Notes under the pieces: generated by a model
Told to the model about the DNA's origin: nothing
Seen by the model: only the letters and a program-made list of their open reading frames with translations
The model's database searches: none
Origin: Aaosphaeria pasadenensis
Taxonomy: Eukaryota; Ascomycota; Dothideomycetes; Pleosporales
Assembly (NCBI GenBank): GCA_022813625.1
Contig: JAKLMB010000017.1
Coordinates: 62,001-126,000, forward strand
Length of the DNA stretch: 64,000 nucleotides
Direction: 5' to 3'
Shown here: positions 1-11,968 of the stretch, piece after piece
How the letters are laid out: the number at the start of each line of letters is the position of its first letter
How positions within the stretch are numbered: the first letter of the stretch is position 1
Program-made: the position numbers and the translations under genes

Positions 1-885
1 AAGGACGTCTCGGGGGTATTTGAAGGTAGAGGGATAGTCAGCAGGGCTCAGCGGGATTTCCTTTCTGGCTTGTGAAATGATGTCGATGTTCGGGAAAGCC
101 TGAGAATCCGGGGAAACGACCGGAAAGTCGGTGCATGTGAAAGACTGCACAGACCACCGCCCAACTGGGACTGCCGAGGCACGACCAGTTGGGAAGTCTA
201 GTTGGACGTTTAGTACTCGTGTATGGGGAAGAGTATGCGAGGAACATGTGCACGTGTGCCATGCTATGCACTTTGCATTAGTGAGATGCCTAGGTAGGGT
301 AGGTATGCCGGACATAAGTAGAGCTAGGGTACGAAGACAACCAATATATGACAAGATTTGCAAGTATAAACATGGTAGAATAATAATATATTGAAGAAGC
401 AAAGGAAATTCCAGTCAAAGGATCGTGAGGGTATAACTAAGTACTCATCATGTATACATGTGCATCATACCATAAAAAGACAATAAGTAAATCGTGAAAG
501 GCCGTTGAGGTGTGTATTCATTCGTCGTTCGTTCATAAAATCAGTCGTACAACATGCTTCATCCAACGTCGCTAGCAACCCTAGACCGAAGGGTATGCTA
601 TCCTCCTCGTGCAAAAGTGCACCCCGTTAACATGCGCCACCATAAGGATTGTCCATCCATCCTTGGGTATATTTTAAACTTGTCCGTGAACCCGAAAAGA
701 AAACTCCGAAGTGCTGGACGGTTGCTTGACCTTGATCGCAGAGTCCGAGCCAACACTTTTCTCTCCCAGTTGAACAATGGCATGACCGTAGCAAATACAA
801 GAAACATTAAGGTGCAATAAGCTATCAAATAAGTATAGACGGCGAAGTGAAAGCGAGACACAGTAAAGGCAGAGTGAGTGCATCA
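1..885. other. Intergenic, no gene recognised
   Basis: No reading frame here resembles a protein I know; the longest are under 90 codons and overlap one another in several frames. The copy of the TAGGTAGG-type motif near 288-303 is common between genes in filamentous ascomycetes. The 3' end of the F-box gene lies immediately to the right. Confidence 0.5.
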
Positions 886-2567
886 CTACTTCCAGGAAGG
901 AAACATCGAGCCGCGAAGGAACCTGCGCATGTGTTCGCTCCCGAGGAAGCTATCCTTTGCGCTCCTCTTTGCCTGTGGCGACGTCTTCGGGCTCTTGTTC
1001 AGCCACTTCGAGAACGTTGATGGGTGTCGTGGTGAGACTTGCTCGTGCCCATTTGCGGCTTCTTCGGCGAGAAGAGGGCCCATGATCCTGGGCTCGCATT
1101 CGATGGGACTGAGGATGATGGGCACGTCCATGACTTCTTCTTGGTGGCGCTTCCACCTGTCGCTGCCGGTGATGAGTGTGAGAGGCTCGAGCGCATCGTC
1201 CCAGTTGCCCTTGCGCAACTTGACGTCTTCGAAGTTGAACTCCACAAGCGTGCGACGGTGCTTGTGGATGAAGTCAGAGATCTGAGTGGAGTCCATGACC
1301 GCGTTCTCAAGCTCCATATAGCGCATCCGAGAGAAGCGCAGTGGACGCGGTCCGCGCACTTGGCCGCGCATGCTGGGATGCATGCACTCCTCTTCGATGG
1401 GAAGCATGCATGGTTCTTGGTCAAGCGAGAGGGGTGAGGGGCCGCGCTCGCCTTTCCAGCGGAAGAAGAGCCGGGTAAGGCCGCGGGAAAGGGTGCGGAG
1501 GTAGGCATGTAGTGTGCGGAGGTGTTCTAGTGATTGTGCGCGGTTGCGGGATGATTTTGAATTGTAGGGGATGCTCTCCATGCAGATGGATAGGCGGCGG
1601 ATTTGCGCCCAGCGCTTTGCAGATGTTGCTGTGCTGCCGAAACCGTGCATGGGGTGGAGGTAGAGAAGGCCACCAGGGTGAATGGGAAGTAATGAGAGAG
1701 TGGAGAGATCGTAAAGAGGCGCGCGTTCAACGGCGATACGCAGAGAGATGAGGGCATAATCAACTGCAGTCCTTCGGTGCTTAGGGGCATATTCGAAACC
1801 AGGGCAGGAGATCTTGAGATGTTGGAGGTTGATCATCTCTGAGAAAGCATTCACGAAGGCGGGGACGTTGGTCGCTGCATGGAAGACTGGCGGGTATTGT
1901 TGGATGAGAAGGTTCGTCATCTCAGTAGTGCCATACTTGGGAGGTCTTTCCTGGCCGGGCACAATGGGCGCAATTTGGACTTGCGGTTCGTAGAGGAACT
2001 GCTTCTCTGCTCCAGTCTCGTGATCAATGATTGGTGGTAACGAAGTGTTCGAGTCATGTGGCATGTGGAAGGTGAATGTCTTGACATGGCGACCAACCCT
2101 GGACAGTGCTGCCATGCGAGCAGGCTTGGTGAAAGTCGAAGGCTTGAAGGTGACAGTGAGGTACTCGAAGAGATATGGCGCAGCGCGTGTTGAGAAGTCA
2201 TGGCAGACAAGTCGGAAGCCGGGCAAGTCTTCCTGGTCCATGTGGGCAAGGAGGTTCTCACGACAATTCTCATTCAGCCAGAATCGCAAGAAAGTTGGGT
2301 TTGTTGACGACACCAATGTGCAGATGTTGTGGTAGCTGTTGGATCGAGTTGCTGCATAATGGTCAATTTCGCATTCTTATCACTGCGCATATGATGAGGG
2401 ATCTCACATCGTCCAGATATGGTGGTCGCAGGAGTCAAGGGAATTTCACCAAACAAGAGCTTTGAGCTCGATCGCGACACTGTGGTCGCGCCACTGGCAT
2501 AGCTACTTTGGCTTTCGTCTGATACAGATCTCTTCAGCGACGGATGCGCTGGTCGGCTGGAATGCAT
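886..2567 (-). CDS. F-box-like domain protein
   Basis: Two exons, 2408-2567 and 886-2351, give a 541-residue protein. The 56-nt intron (2352-2407) has a GTGAGA donor, a TTGAC branch point and a CAG acceptor. The large downstream frame has no ATG of its own, and splicing onto the Ser-rich N-terminus starting MHSSRPAHPS restores a start. Residues 80-120 look like an F-box (NENCRENLLAHM, then the RLVCHDFS core), which in this family binds Skp1 to place a substrate receptor in an SCF ubiquitin ligase. The rest resembles the leucine-containing but irregular C-terminal part of fungal F-box proteins; no clear LRR or WD40 repeat is visible. The substrate is unknown. The tail is basic and Ser-rich. 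The splice join is strong, the F-box assignment moderate. Confidence 0.72.
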
Positions 2568-4580
2568 ATTGTGTAATTCTCATGGGATATGTGTTGGTTT
2601 GTTGAGGAAAAAAAAGTAATATTATTTCAAAGTCTTCTTGTTCGTGATCATTCAGGAAAAAGGGACGAAAAGGCGAAAATCTCAATGGAATCAGGCATGA
2701 TTGCGACTGGGCCGATGGTATTGGTATTTACCATCACTGTCGGTGTGGATGTGGGGATGGATGACACGTGAGACGCAAGTGTGAGTCAAAGGTCTTCTTG
2801 ACGCTGGGGGGCTTGTAACCAGCGAGACTGCGTGGTTTTTCTTCCTTCTCTTCTGGAACTGCTGGATTTGGGAGAGTTATTGAAGAGAATCACGACTACG
2901 ACACGGTATCGCGAGCGTGAGGACGTGTTTGGGGGGCAGCGTGAATTGATATATACGGCGATGACTGGACCTGTTTGCCGGCCAAGATGGCAGCCTGATT
3001 CAGGGCTTGAAACGTTTCGAGGGGAACGACCTATCGGATGAGAGGAGGGAAGAGGACGATGGATTTGTGATGCAGTAGTGGGAGGTTGTGGACATGTCGT
3101 GTATGCAGGCGGGAAGAAACAAGATGGCTGGGACGAGAGATGAAGTCGGTGAGTGGACGGAGTCATCCGCTAGGGATATGCACGATGCACCGCTAGCAGA
3201 TCCGGCACTTCGCGTGCGACCAACGCGTGTGGACATCCAGACCTACCAACTGCCAGGAAACGAAACAAAACACAGATTTCGAATAAACAAACAAATCGAA
3301 TGGTCGATATTGTTCGATTGATTCTCTGGTGGGGAACATACAGTAGGGCTGGGAGACATGAGTCTGGTTTCAAGAATGCAGCCCGTCCGATGTGGAATAC
3401 TTAGCAGCCCAAAGTGCCCTCGTGCAAGGCACTGTATAAGGCACCATAGCACCTCCTACAGAGCACAAAGGACGCGTTCGATCAAAACATGCACACTGAT
3501 AGGCTTCGTGCAATATTACCGTTGTGATATCGCATTCAATGCACGAGTTCCCTTATCCGACAGACAGATGGAGGCGGAAACAAAGTTTCTTATCAAAGTT
3601 ATCAAGGTTATCGATTAGCCAACCTTAAATCGAAATTACCAACGGTTCAGGCTCGAGCATGAGATGACATCTGAGACACGCGAGCGGCACGCGCTTGCTG
3701 CAGCCTTGCCATGACTGGAACATGCCAACAGTCGTTCCGTCGAACCGTTCCGTCGAACGTTGTGCGGATTGTCCCTTTTCGTCTTTTACAGAGCAGTGTA
3801 GGTGTTTGTGTAGCTTTTTCGCCAACAGCTAGCCAGCGAAAACCTAGATGTAACAGCAACGATATCTTCACCAAGCTATCGCGACCGTCGCGCACAAAAC
3901 AACACGACGCATTGCGCGCATCACAACCCAACGCGAACCCAACATCTACTGCATGTCTTGTACCACACACAGGAGATCTGCAAACACTCACCTCCCCTCC
4001 CCCGCACCGGGAAAATGCCTCAACCTGCTGCCTGGAGTCGCAGGCATGGATATGAGTAGGTAGATGGGGGGTTCGCCATCGCCCCAGATTCACCGGACGG
4101 TTGTTCGGTCGGCCACTGCGGACTATCATTCCTAGCCTTGCCCTCCTCTGCGTCTTCTTTCCACCAACAATATCTAATCTAAAAGAGGTCAGAGGGAGAG
4201 CCGGGGGCTGTCGACTGGCTAGTTCGTGTAGGCCAATGTTAAACGTGTAGTTGCTCTCGTATTCAGACTAGATCCTCTCTTGTGTATGGACTATACGCTC
4301 TCTTGTGTATGGACTATACGCTCTCTTGTGTATGGACTATATGCTCTCTTGTGTACGGACTATATCCTCTTTCACATACAAACTACTTGACCAATGTAGA
4401 TATGGCCAACTTCATTGTCAATTTTAAGGCCATTTGAAAGGTATAAATTCTTTTGTTCTGATTATCAATTAAGTAGGTATATCTATATCATGACATCCAC
4501 CCCACATTGACTCCATAACCTCCTATCCCCAACACCCAAATCAAACATACATAATAACAACGCACAGCGTCCAGAATCCC
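2568..4580. other. Intergenic region with a minisatellite
   Basis: This 2-kb stretch separates the divergently oriented promoter of the F-box gene from the 3' end of the UPF0658-like gene. Frames up to 160 codons occur on both strands (for example 3647-4129), but they overlap each other, lack recognisable motifs and are of a length expected by chance. A minisatellite at 4275-4366 is the only clear structure. Confidence 0.5.
4275..4366. repeat. 23-bp tandem repeat, four copies
   Basis: Four head-to-tail copies of a 23-bp unit (CTCTCTTGTGTATGGACTAT plus three bases) run at 4275-4297, 4298-4320, 4321-4343 and 4344-4366. The first two are identical; the third and fourth carry one to three substitutions, and a decayed fifth copy may follow. 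It is intergenic, 3' of the UPF0658-like gene. Length variation by replication slippage is likely between strains. Confidence 0.9.
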
Positions 4581-5923
4581 TCAGTCCAATTCAAACCGAC
4601 TCCCCAGACTCCTCCCCCCACAACTCGACGTCAAACTATAATACCTCCCATCCCTCTCCGCGCCTCTCTCCCTCTCCTCCTCCTCCTCATCCTTCGTCAT
4701 CGCAGCCTTGTACCACCCACTCCCATTCTCCCTCCTGACGTCCACGCCCGCGCGCAGGATCGGCCGCAGCCCCTTGCCGAAGTTACACACGCACAGCACG
4801 GCGACGACGAGGGTCGCGGCGGCGAAGAACAGCGCGACGAGCGCGAAGAGCACGGTCTCGTTCTGCATGGTGACGTATTGGACGAAGCCGATCTTGAGGA
4901 GCTTTTTGAGGCAGCGGGCGAGGAAGGCGAGGAGGGCGAGTTGGAGGGTCTGTGTGGTGGTGTTAGCTAGATTTGCAGGAATGGGGGTAGGAGGGGGTTG
5001 GAGGGGACTTACGATGATGACGGCCATGCCGAGTCGAGTCTCGCGCTGGACGCAGAAGGCGGATGCGATGGCGTGGAGGAGGGTGAGCGGGATAACGCCC
5101 ATGGTGAGGGAGAACTCGGGTTCTCGGTAGTGCACTTCGACGAGGTCGAAGAGGAGGATCAGGAGCACTACGAAGAGGAATGTGAATCGTAACAGCACGA
5201 GGTAGATCTATTATTTCGATCAGTCAAATTCAATTTCTCTGGAAGGGAAGAGACGAGGTGGATGTTATGGGGGGCGTGATTTTGTGGATGGTGGTGGGCA
5301 ATAGTTGACGTACTTGATATACAAGATATCGATTCCTCATCTTCATATCCGGACTGACGTTCTTGTACAAAGCCCATGCGAACTCGATATGCAAGCCATA
5401 TGCCAGACCAACCATCGCCGAAGTGCAGACACATGCTACCACGATGCACACGATCAACGTCGGCGCCGAATTTGCCCAAAAGGGTATCTCAGCTTGCGCG
5501 AACGGGAAGCCGTACATGTCAGTGTTGATCAGGATGCGTCCGACGGAGGCTTTGGACGTATGGTACTGCAGGCCAATAGCTATGGTGAGGAAGACATTGG
5601 CGATGCATAGGGCGACGAGCTGCACTGTGTTCTTGATCCGGAATGAATCAAGGGTGAGGAACACTTGGAATATACAGCCCAGTGCCGATGTGGTGAGGCA
5701 CATGGGTATGTTGTATGATAGAGGGACTTGATATACCACCGGATTGACCCAGTGGAGATATGAAATAAGAATAATGCTATAAAGGGATTAGATAAATCGA
5801 TAATACCATCAGGGTGCATAGAGCGGCCAGAAAGACTAACATATTGCAGACCGTAACAACCAGTGCCTGCACTGAGGTCACGGCCAGTAATGACCATTCC
5901 AACGCCGTCTTAGGTTTAAACAT
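4581..5923 (-). CDS. UPF0658-like Golgi membrane protein
   Basis: Four exons (5841-5923, 5314-5776, 5013-5207, 4581-4949) give 369 residues. The introns use donors GTTAGT, GTACGT and GTAAGT, and all joins keep frame. Seven or eight hydrophobic segments span most of the protein. The N-terminal module (ISYLHWVNPVVYQVPLSY) and the RNRYLVYQIYLVLLRF stretch before the fifth segment match the fungal UPF0658 Golgi apparatus membrane family, whose biochemical role is not established. The C-terminal tail is charged (DEEEEERERG) and probably cytosolic. The first ATG (MFKPKTALEW) is chosen because it precedes the first membrane segment directly; an upstream non-coding exon is possible. The family call rests on remembered similarity and topology. 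Confidence 0.78.
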
Positions 5924-6834
5924 GATAAAAGTAGAAGTGAAGGAAAGACATATGGGATATAGAGTTAGAAAGATGTCAGTATGAACAGAACTAGACTTGA
6001 AAATTCCATCGTATGGAATTTTCTGGCGTTCCACTGAGGAGCGAGGTCCAAGAAAAGCGGGCTCCTATTGAACTATCATAGTGTGGCTGTCCCTGTCGAT
6101 CAATTGCCTCTAGCTTCCTAGTGAGACAACGGCGCCTCAGCCGCACCGGAATGGGGCCCTCGGCAGCTGTGTGCAGTACCGTTTCCGTCTGTTGCTCCGA
6201 TTTGCATGTTCCCCAGAGATGTCATTTCAGCCAAAGTTATTGTCTTGACAATGTTTGATCACAGTCGGATTTACCATGTCATTGGCGCGTCAGGCAGATT
6301 TCGCGTGCTGAATGATCGAATCCTTTTACAAGTATCAACCACTATTTAGCTCAACAGCTGAATCGTATAGAGGTCCGTTCCCACTAGAAGCCAGGACCAG
6401 CGTGGAGTTCTATCCAGATCAAATCCATGAATGTGAAGGACATTATAAAAGAACAATACCTCGGTCAGGATTCTACAGGAACTCAGCTTTTGAGGATGTT
6501 TTGTATAGCATGGTTGCTCTTAGGAAAAAATATTAAAATAAATGTATAGTCAGAATTCTAGAATGGGCAATTACCCCTATTAATTACCATTCCTTTCGTA
6601 TATCTGCCCATTAATGTACTGTATAGAACCTTCGTTCGTCGCTCTGCCATAATCCAACAAGCACGACACGCCTAGAATTGACTTTCGAGTCTCCCATGCA
6701 TGCCTAGCACCCTTATCTGCTGGCACTATTCCTCTAGCATTCGTTTCCCGGCATTGGTGGATAGCTGAGCTAGGGAAGCACCCAGAGCTCACGCATCTTT
6801 CTCTCTTTACTAACCATCATAGATCTTAGAATGC
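5924..6834. other. Intergenic, nothing recognised
   Basis: This holds the presumed promoter of the UPF0658-like gene and the 3' flank of the arrestin gene. It has an AT-rich patch at about 6525-6550. No reading frame with known features was seen on either strand. Confidence 0.5.
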
Positions 6835-8479
6835 TCATCGCCGCTTCTCATCAGAAAATCGAGGTGCACCTTCGGGCACAGGTGGAGGTTGGTAATTCCC
6901 CCTGTACCCATCAATAGGCGGCAGATCTTGACCAATCGCATCCTCATAGCTTGGCGGAGCATCGTCGTATGGCTGCTCTGGGTGAGCACCCACGGGGGGT
7001 CCTTGAGATGGAGAAAATGGTGGTGGAACGCTGGGGCCTGCAAGTGTTGGAGGTGCCTGTGCTTGTGGGAGTGGTGGCTTGAAGCCAACTTTTCCTGAAT
7101 CACCAGTGGGCGTAGCCTCAAGAAGGGCTTTGGGAGGCGTGATTCCGGAGTACACCTTGACGGGTAGTCGCAAGGGGAGCACGACAAGTTGATCTCTGCC
7201 ATGCTCATAGGATCCATAACCCAGACCTACACGGACTTCAAGCTCATAGTATCTTGAAAGATTGCATGTCTGGAAGGACGGTGCCACGCTGGCGGGAAGA
7301 GGTTTGTCGGACCAATACTCTGGATTGATCGGAACCTCTGTTCCTATTGGATCGGTCGGCGAGCCGAGTGGGATACTCATGTTGCTAAAGCTCGCAATGA
7401 TCCAGCTGCCTGACTCCACTCGTTGAACTTCATGTGCTCGCACTTTGGTATATCCGATCAGTTCAACCTGCAACATCTGCAAGTACAAATTTTTGCCCCG
7501 TTCGCTCACGTTCTTGACCAAGATCCGCAAGGGAAGATCCTTATTGCAAGTGAGGATAGCGGGATTCGGAAGCCGGGCGTCGACGGAAAATCGAGGTGGT
7601 GTTCCCGCGTTCGAGGGGGATATCGGAAGTTCAGATGAAGATCCAATTTTATCGAAGAAACCCTTCTTCTTGCTCGCAGCCACACTTTGCGCGTTCTCCA
7701 AAAATTGGTGTGATCTTCTCGCATATGCCTCTCCGTCTGACGGCTCTGGCCGCGGCTCGATTGGTAGGAAGGTGAAGTTCACTTGGGCTCTAGGATTCTC
7801 CTTGAAAAACTGCGGGCGGTTGACAGTGACCTTTACGTAGTATCTGATTTCGGCCTCTCCCGGAAATCCCGTAAGTGAGGGGGGTAGAGTTTGTTTTATA
7901 TGTCGCGTTGGGGTTTTCGCCATTTCTGGTACGATGCCGCTAAATTGTACTGATAGCTGTTTAGCATAACATGAATAGGCAAATGTATATGAACACTGTA
8001 CATACCGTTGGTAGAAATACTATTAGATGGCTGACAGGCAGTATTCAGGGGCAGTTTGAGTTGGAATGGGTATTCGTATTGACCCGAGTTCAGCGTGTAT
8101 GTAGCTTTGGATCCCGCCAGGATGTCTTCTGAGTGGACGTTCGCGGGCCAGACTACTTGAGTCTTGTACAGGATCTACTCCACGAGTGGAATGTTAGCTT
8201 TGCAACATGACTTTTGCCCTTTATGAAACTGTGCTCCAAGATATTGGAGTGAATTTCGCATATCGCACCCACCTTGTGGACCTCCAGTACAGGCCTTTGT
8301 CTCTCAGGCCTGTCCGGCCTAATCGCAGCCATGAGCCTGGTCTTCGACTCGCCCTCCAACTTCACGATTATACTGGATACATTGCTCGGGTTTGGCACCT
8401 TGAGCATCACCTTGCCCTTAATCACATCGAGATTGGTGTAGTGGCTGTGCGGGTGTTCGAGAGCGATAGAGACGAGCAT
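6835..8479 (-). CDS. Arrestin-domain (ART-like) protein with PPxY motif
   Basis: Three exons (8273-8479, 8006-8174, 6835-7949) encode 496 residues. The protein starts as a fungal arrestin N-domain (VSIALEHPHSHYTNLDVIKG, then KVMLKVPNPSNVSSIIVKLE) and continues into an arrestin C-domain (IRYYVKVTVNRPQFF). A proline-rich tail carries APPSYEDA, a canonical PPxY, at about residues 457-460. In yeast, alpha-arrestins of this kind bind the WW domains of the Nedd4-type ligase Rsp5 and direct it to plasma-membrane transporters for ubiquitination and endocytosis. The same role is inferred here; the cargo is unknown. Introns are 98 nt (GTGGGT donor) and 56 nt (GTATGT donor). The tail is otherwise low-complexity (Pro, Ala, Gly). 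Confidence 0.85.
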
Positions 8480-9221
8480 CGCGGCACGCGGATGATTAGG
8501 CTACGATTTGCGAGGATGTGCTTTTACGAAAATACGGATTTATGCCTGAGAGTTTCAACCGACATAGCGTGGCATTTAATTGATTTCGGGCGAGCAAGGA
8601 GCGCTGTCGTCGCGCTGGAAATGGTATTGTGTTAGATCGCACAGCCTGGAGAACGCGTGTGCAGATATAAGTCGATGTAGGGCTTTTGGGAGCGCAATGA
8701 TGCAAGAGGGCAGAGGGGTAATAGGGCTGTGACTGTGACTTTTAACGGTGGCAGGGCCAAGCCAATTGCGACCAATTTCCCCCGCGACTCCCGGCTGGTC
8801 AGTTTAGGCAATCGTACGTCATTTTTCTTAATTATAGTCTTCCAATACCTTGTAACGTCCAAATAATCTAAGACATCTATAAGTCTTTTGAATTGTCAAT
8901 ATGCACAATTTACAATAGACGCGACATGGTGACATGATTTCGCATCTGTAAACAACATTACGCCCAAGTCCGTTTGTGTGTTCGGGTTCCCAAAAGAGCT
9001 TTACTGCGGAAAGTCGGATGTGGCGCAGCCCAACTGTTCAAGGCACCTTTCCCCTTTTACCAGTCTTTCAGGGCCAACACACCAGTTTGTAGGAATGCAT
9101 CTTCAGCTCAAAGGGCTCATTCGAAACTGCTGACGCGGACTTATGCTTTCGATTCGGGGGCTGATATTTGACCTTCCCCTCATTCCTCACACAAATGTGG
9201 TTGCATATTGTGCGAAACCAC
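8480..9221. other. Intergenic, nothing recognised
   Basis: This is the region between the arrestin start and the lipase stop, both on the minus strand. It would contain the arrestin promoter and the lipase 3' end. No convincing reading frame or repeat was seen. Confidence 0.5.
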
Positions 9222-10783
9222 TCAAAGGCCTTTCTTCGCTAACATATCTTTTGTCGTCGCATGAGCATGTAAGAATCAATATGTCCGTGACGTGTCAGGA
9301 AACTTACCGGCTATATCTAAATATAATGCAATGGCATTGAAACTGCCTCATCATCAGCAGCTGTAGGTGTGGATGCATTGGACGTTGAACGATTGACATA
9401 AGAAATCCCAGGTAGCTCGAAGCCGTTCAAGGAAAATGACCGAGCAGTCATCCAAAAGATGGCTGCTGGTTTTGGAGACTTACTTTCTTTTGCCGCCAGT
9501 CAATTCCCAAATCCACCATTTTAAGCGGTTTGTCCAATTGATCAGATCCAGATGGCTTACACCAATCAATGTTCCTTGATACTGGCCCCATTGACTTGAT
9601 GAGACACTGAAGTTGTCAACAAATGTATCATTCAGTTGATGGGAATGCACAGTATACCTGACCAACCCATCGTTCAAACCACCTTCAATACGCTTTATGA
9701 TGCCGTGAGAGGCAGCAAAGACTGACCAGGCAGAAGGTTCAAGCGAAGCTCCGTAGGAGTAATACCTAATTGTGTGAGGGCAGATTCCAAGATTGAGAAA
9801 CCGAACTTACTTCACGCCATCAACGTTTGGAGTTCTTGGATTAAACGAATCTTGCATGTAGCTACACGTCAGTTGAGAGAAAGCGCCGGTTTCCAGACCA
9901 ATGTACTCCATGATCTTATAGATGCGCTTGATTTGGCGGGCTATCAATGGTTAGTATCACATCTGTCTTGGATGCTAATCGTGACCCACCTCCGATCGAC
10001 TCGAACATGTAGTCCGCGAATGCGGAGCCACGATGCGGCGTGGCAATGGTTGTCAGAGATAGAACGTTGAAGTCGGTTGGTTTCAAACAGCTGATCATAT
10101 ATCGAGAGTCGAGTCCACTTCATTACTTAGTCTAGGCGGACACGAAATGGAAGAGAGATCAATTACCCCTGTTCACATGTCAGTACACATCGAGTGGTTC
10201 GATGATAGGCAACATACCATGCTGTGTCTGCTTTTGATTAGCCATATGTTTCTTCCATTCACCGAATCCTAGGGATGCCTATACTTACGCTATGATGTTG
10301 ACATCCTTGCCTTTCGCCTGAGCCGATATGCTCTCCGCAAGCTTCTCTGCCCTCGCCTCTACCGATCCAGACGGTGGAACGGCGGCAACAATGACTTCTA
10401 CGCCTTTCGCAGACAGTGCTTCGGTTATGCCTCTCCAATATTGTATTCCAGGGAGCATGTTTCCAGCCAATTTAAGCTCATTGAAGCCAAGTAAACCGTG
10501 TGCGAGAACAAGGGTGTGTTTCTGGTCGATTCGTTAGGTGCGCTTACAGGATATGAGGTCGTACATACGGGAGTATCTACGGATTTGTTAGCAGAGCAGT
10601 ATGATATGAAAATCGTACAATACCATAGTGGTTTCGTATAATCGCAAATTCGTCTTCAATGCGACGCCCGATGTTCTGAAGTCGCGGATCTTCCAACAAC
10701 CGCCGAGAGGTGCTGAATGCACACACTTTTCTTTGCCATCGCAAAGTCGAGCGAGGTGTCGCTCGATAAAAGATCCGTATCAT
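9222..10783 (-). CDS. TGL2: Mitochondrial TGL2-type triacylglycerol lipase
   Basis: Eleven exons give 320 residues: 10624-10783, 10569-10576, 10289-10521, 10218-10227, 10167-10168, 9990-10117, 9811-9940, 9658-9765, 9484-9606, 9308-9342, 9222-9247. The N-terminus (MIRIFYRATPRSTLRWQRK, then AFSTSRR) is a typical mitochondrial presequence. The alpha/beta-hydrolase core shows LAHGLLGF (oxyanion, about residue 64), nucleophile elbow AHSMGG with Ser136, NDGLVS (Asp256) and GVSHLDLIN (His278), and ends FNAIALYLDIADMLAKKGL, the conserved end of the TGL2 family. It is expected to hydrolyse short- or medium-chain glycerides in mitochondria. Three exons are only 8, 10 and 2 nt long. The 2-nt exon GG, needed to encode the motif's first Gly, is flanked by two 49-nt introns; without it the frame breaks. 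The family is clear; the exact splicing needs transcript data. Confidence 0.85.
10118..10217 (-). other. Adjacent 49-nt introns around a 2-nt exon
   Basis: Intron 4 (10169-10217, GTATGT...CTGAC...CAG) and intron 5 (10118-10166, GTAATT...GAAG) are both 49 nt. They leave only GG (10167-10168) between them. Both have usable donor, branch and acceptor signals. Sequential removal joins ATG, GG and TGGACTC to encode the AHSMGGLDS active-site loop. Reading the whole span as one intron would shift the frame by two bases. Confidence 0.65.
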
Positions 10784-11357
10784 GAGGCGAAGGGATGTGA
10801 TAGCATCGCGTTGCGTGAATGGTATGTAGAATTTGGACGACTAGGTCGCCAATTGAGAAGTCGCGTTCCAACCGGTGACGTAAGGTCAACATGGGTCCTG
10901 TACTCAGAGCTTCAATCGCAATCAACATGTGCAAAGTCACAACGTGTAGTCGTGTGTTCTATCGTAATATAATGCAAATCTCAAGATATTTTTAAACTCA
11001 ATGTTTTCAATGTTGTAACATCAACACAAGCGGAATTCCTATCTGATAGGTACGAGTTACGTGCGAGAAGAACACATGCTTGATAGAACGATATATACTG
11101 GCACTTGTATTACACAAGAGAATTTCCTTTAAACGCAACCTTGTGATTATCTATTGCTCTCTTCCCAAAGCGTCCTTAGGGATTGTCTCTATCTCAATTG
11201 ACCTGCTGATAACATCGGAGAGCACCAGGTCTAGGCAGCCCTATTCGTCCGTGGCGTAGACTCAACATCAGACACCAAATTCCTTGACCAGAATCCATCT
11301 GAGCTGGCCCGTATGTTTGAAAGACATGTTGTGGTATCAATTAACGCGAGTTGGCAT
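10784..11357. other. Intergenic, nothing recognised
   Basis: This is the presumed lipase promoter and the 3' flank of the V-ATPase subunit G gene. Short frames here extend from the antisense of the lipase first exon and look like shadows. Confidence 0.5.
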
Positions 11358-11968
11358 TTACTGTGCATGTAGCGGCTCAGGCTTAGCGTTCGTGACAGCG
11401 TTGATCAACTGCTCAACAACCTTCGATCCGGATTTCTTGCCAATTCCCTCGATTTCCTTAATCTTCTCGTCGGTCTCCTTGTTGGCATCTTCTTCGGCCT
11501 TCTTGTTTCCGGAGGTGTGCTAGCGAAGAGTAAGCCTCTGCCTAACGTGCGCCGATCGGTCCCTTGTCCATATCAACGTACCTCCTTCTCAAACTTCTGA
11601 AACTCCTCGTCCTTCTCCTTGCGGTATTCTTCAATCTCCTTTTGGGCTTCGCTTCGTGCGTCCTTTACTCGTTTCGTGCGGTCTGCGAAGTCAGCGGCTT
11701 GAATCAGAAGCTCCTCGGGTTCGATTTACATTCTCTAGCTAGAAAGACATTAGCCAGAGTGACAGATACATTCAAGATAACTCTACTAACCTTTCTGAAC
11801 AATCTTCTGAGCTTCGCGCTCGGCCTATCGTCATCGTGAGCTTTCCCCGGCTTGAAGTGGGCTGTGTGCCTTACATCGAGGAGGGTTTGGATACCCGCTG
11901 AGTTTTGAGCAGACTAGCATGTATTAGAATTCTAGAATACAGATCCGCTGGAGATAAGATCTCACCAT
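11358..11968 (-). CDS. VMA10: V-type ATPase subunit G
   Basis: Six exons (11966-11968, 11875-11913, 11791-11824, 11730-11738, 11582-11682, 11358-11519) give 115 residues, the usual length for fungal Vma10. The protein reads SAQNSAGIQTLLDAEREAQK, then a long basic/acidic helix (REYRTKRVKDARSEAQKEI) and ends near EPLHAQ. Subunit G pairs with subunit E to form the peripheral stalks that hold the V1 catalytic head to the Vo proton channel of vacuolar and other acidic membranes. Exon 1 contains only the start codon, and exon 4 is 9 nt (contributing to ARE). The gene lies head-to-head with PET117, 211 bp apart, so both probably share a promoter. Confidence 0.92.

Noticed and set aside
3647..4129. 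160-codon minus-strand frame
   Set aside because: No conserved features, Cys/Arg-rich random-looking composition, and length expected by chance.
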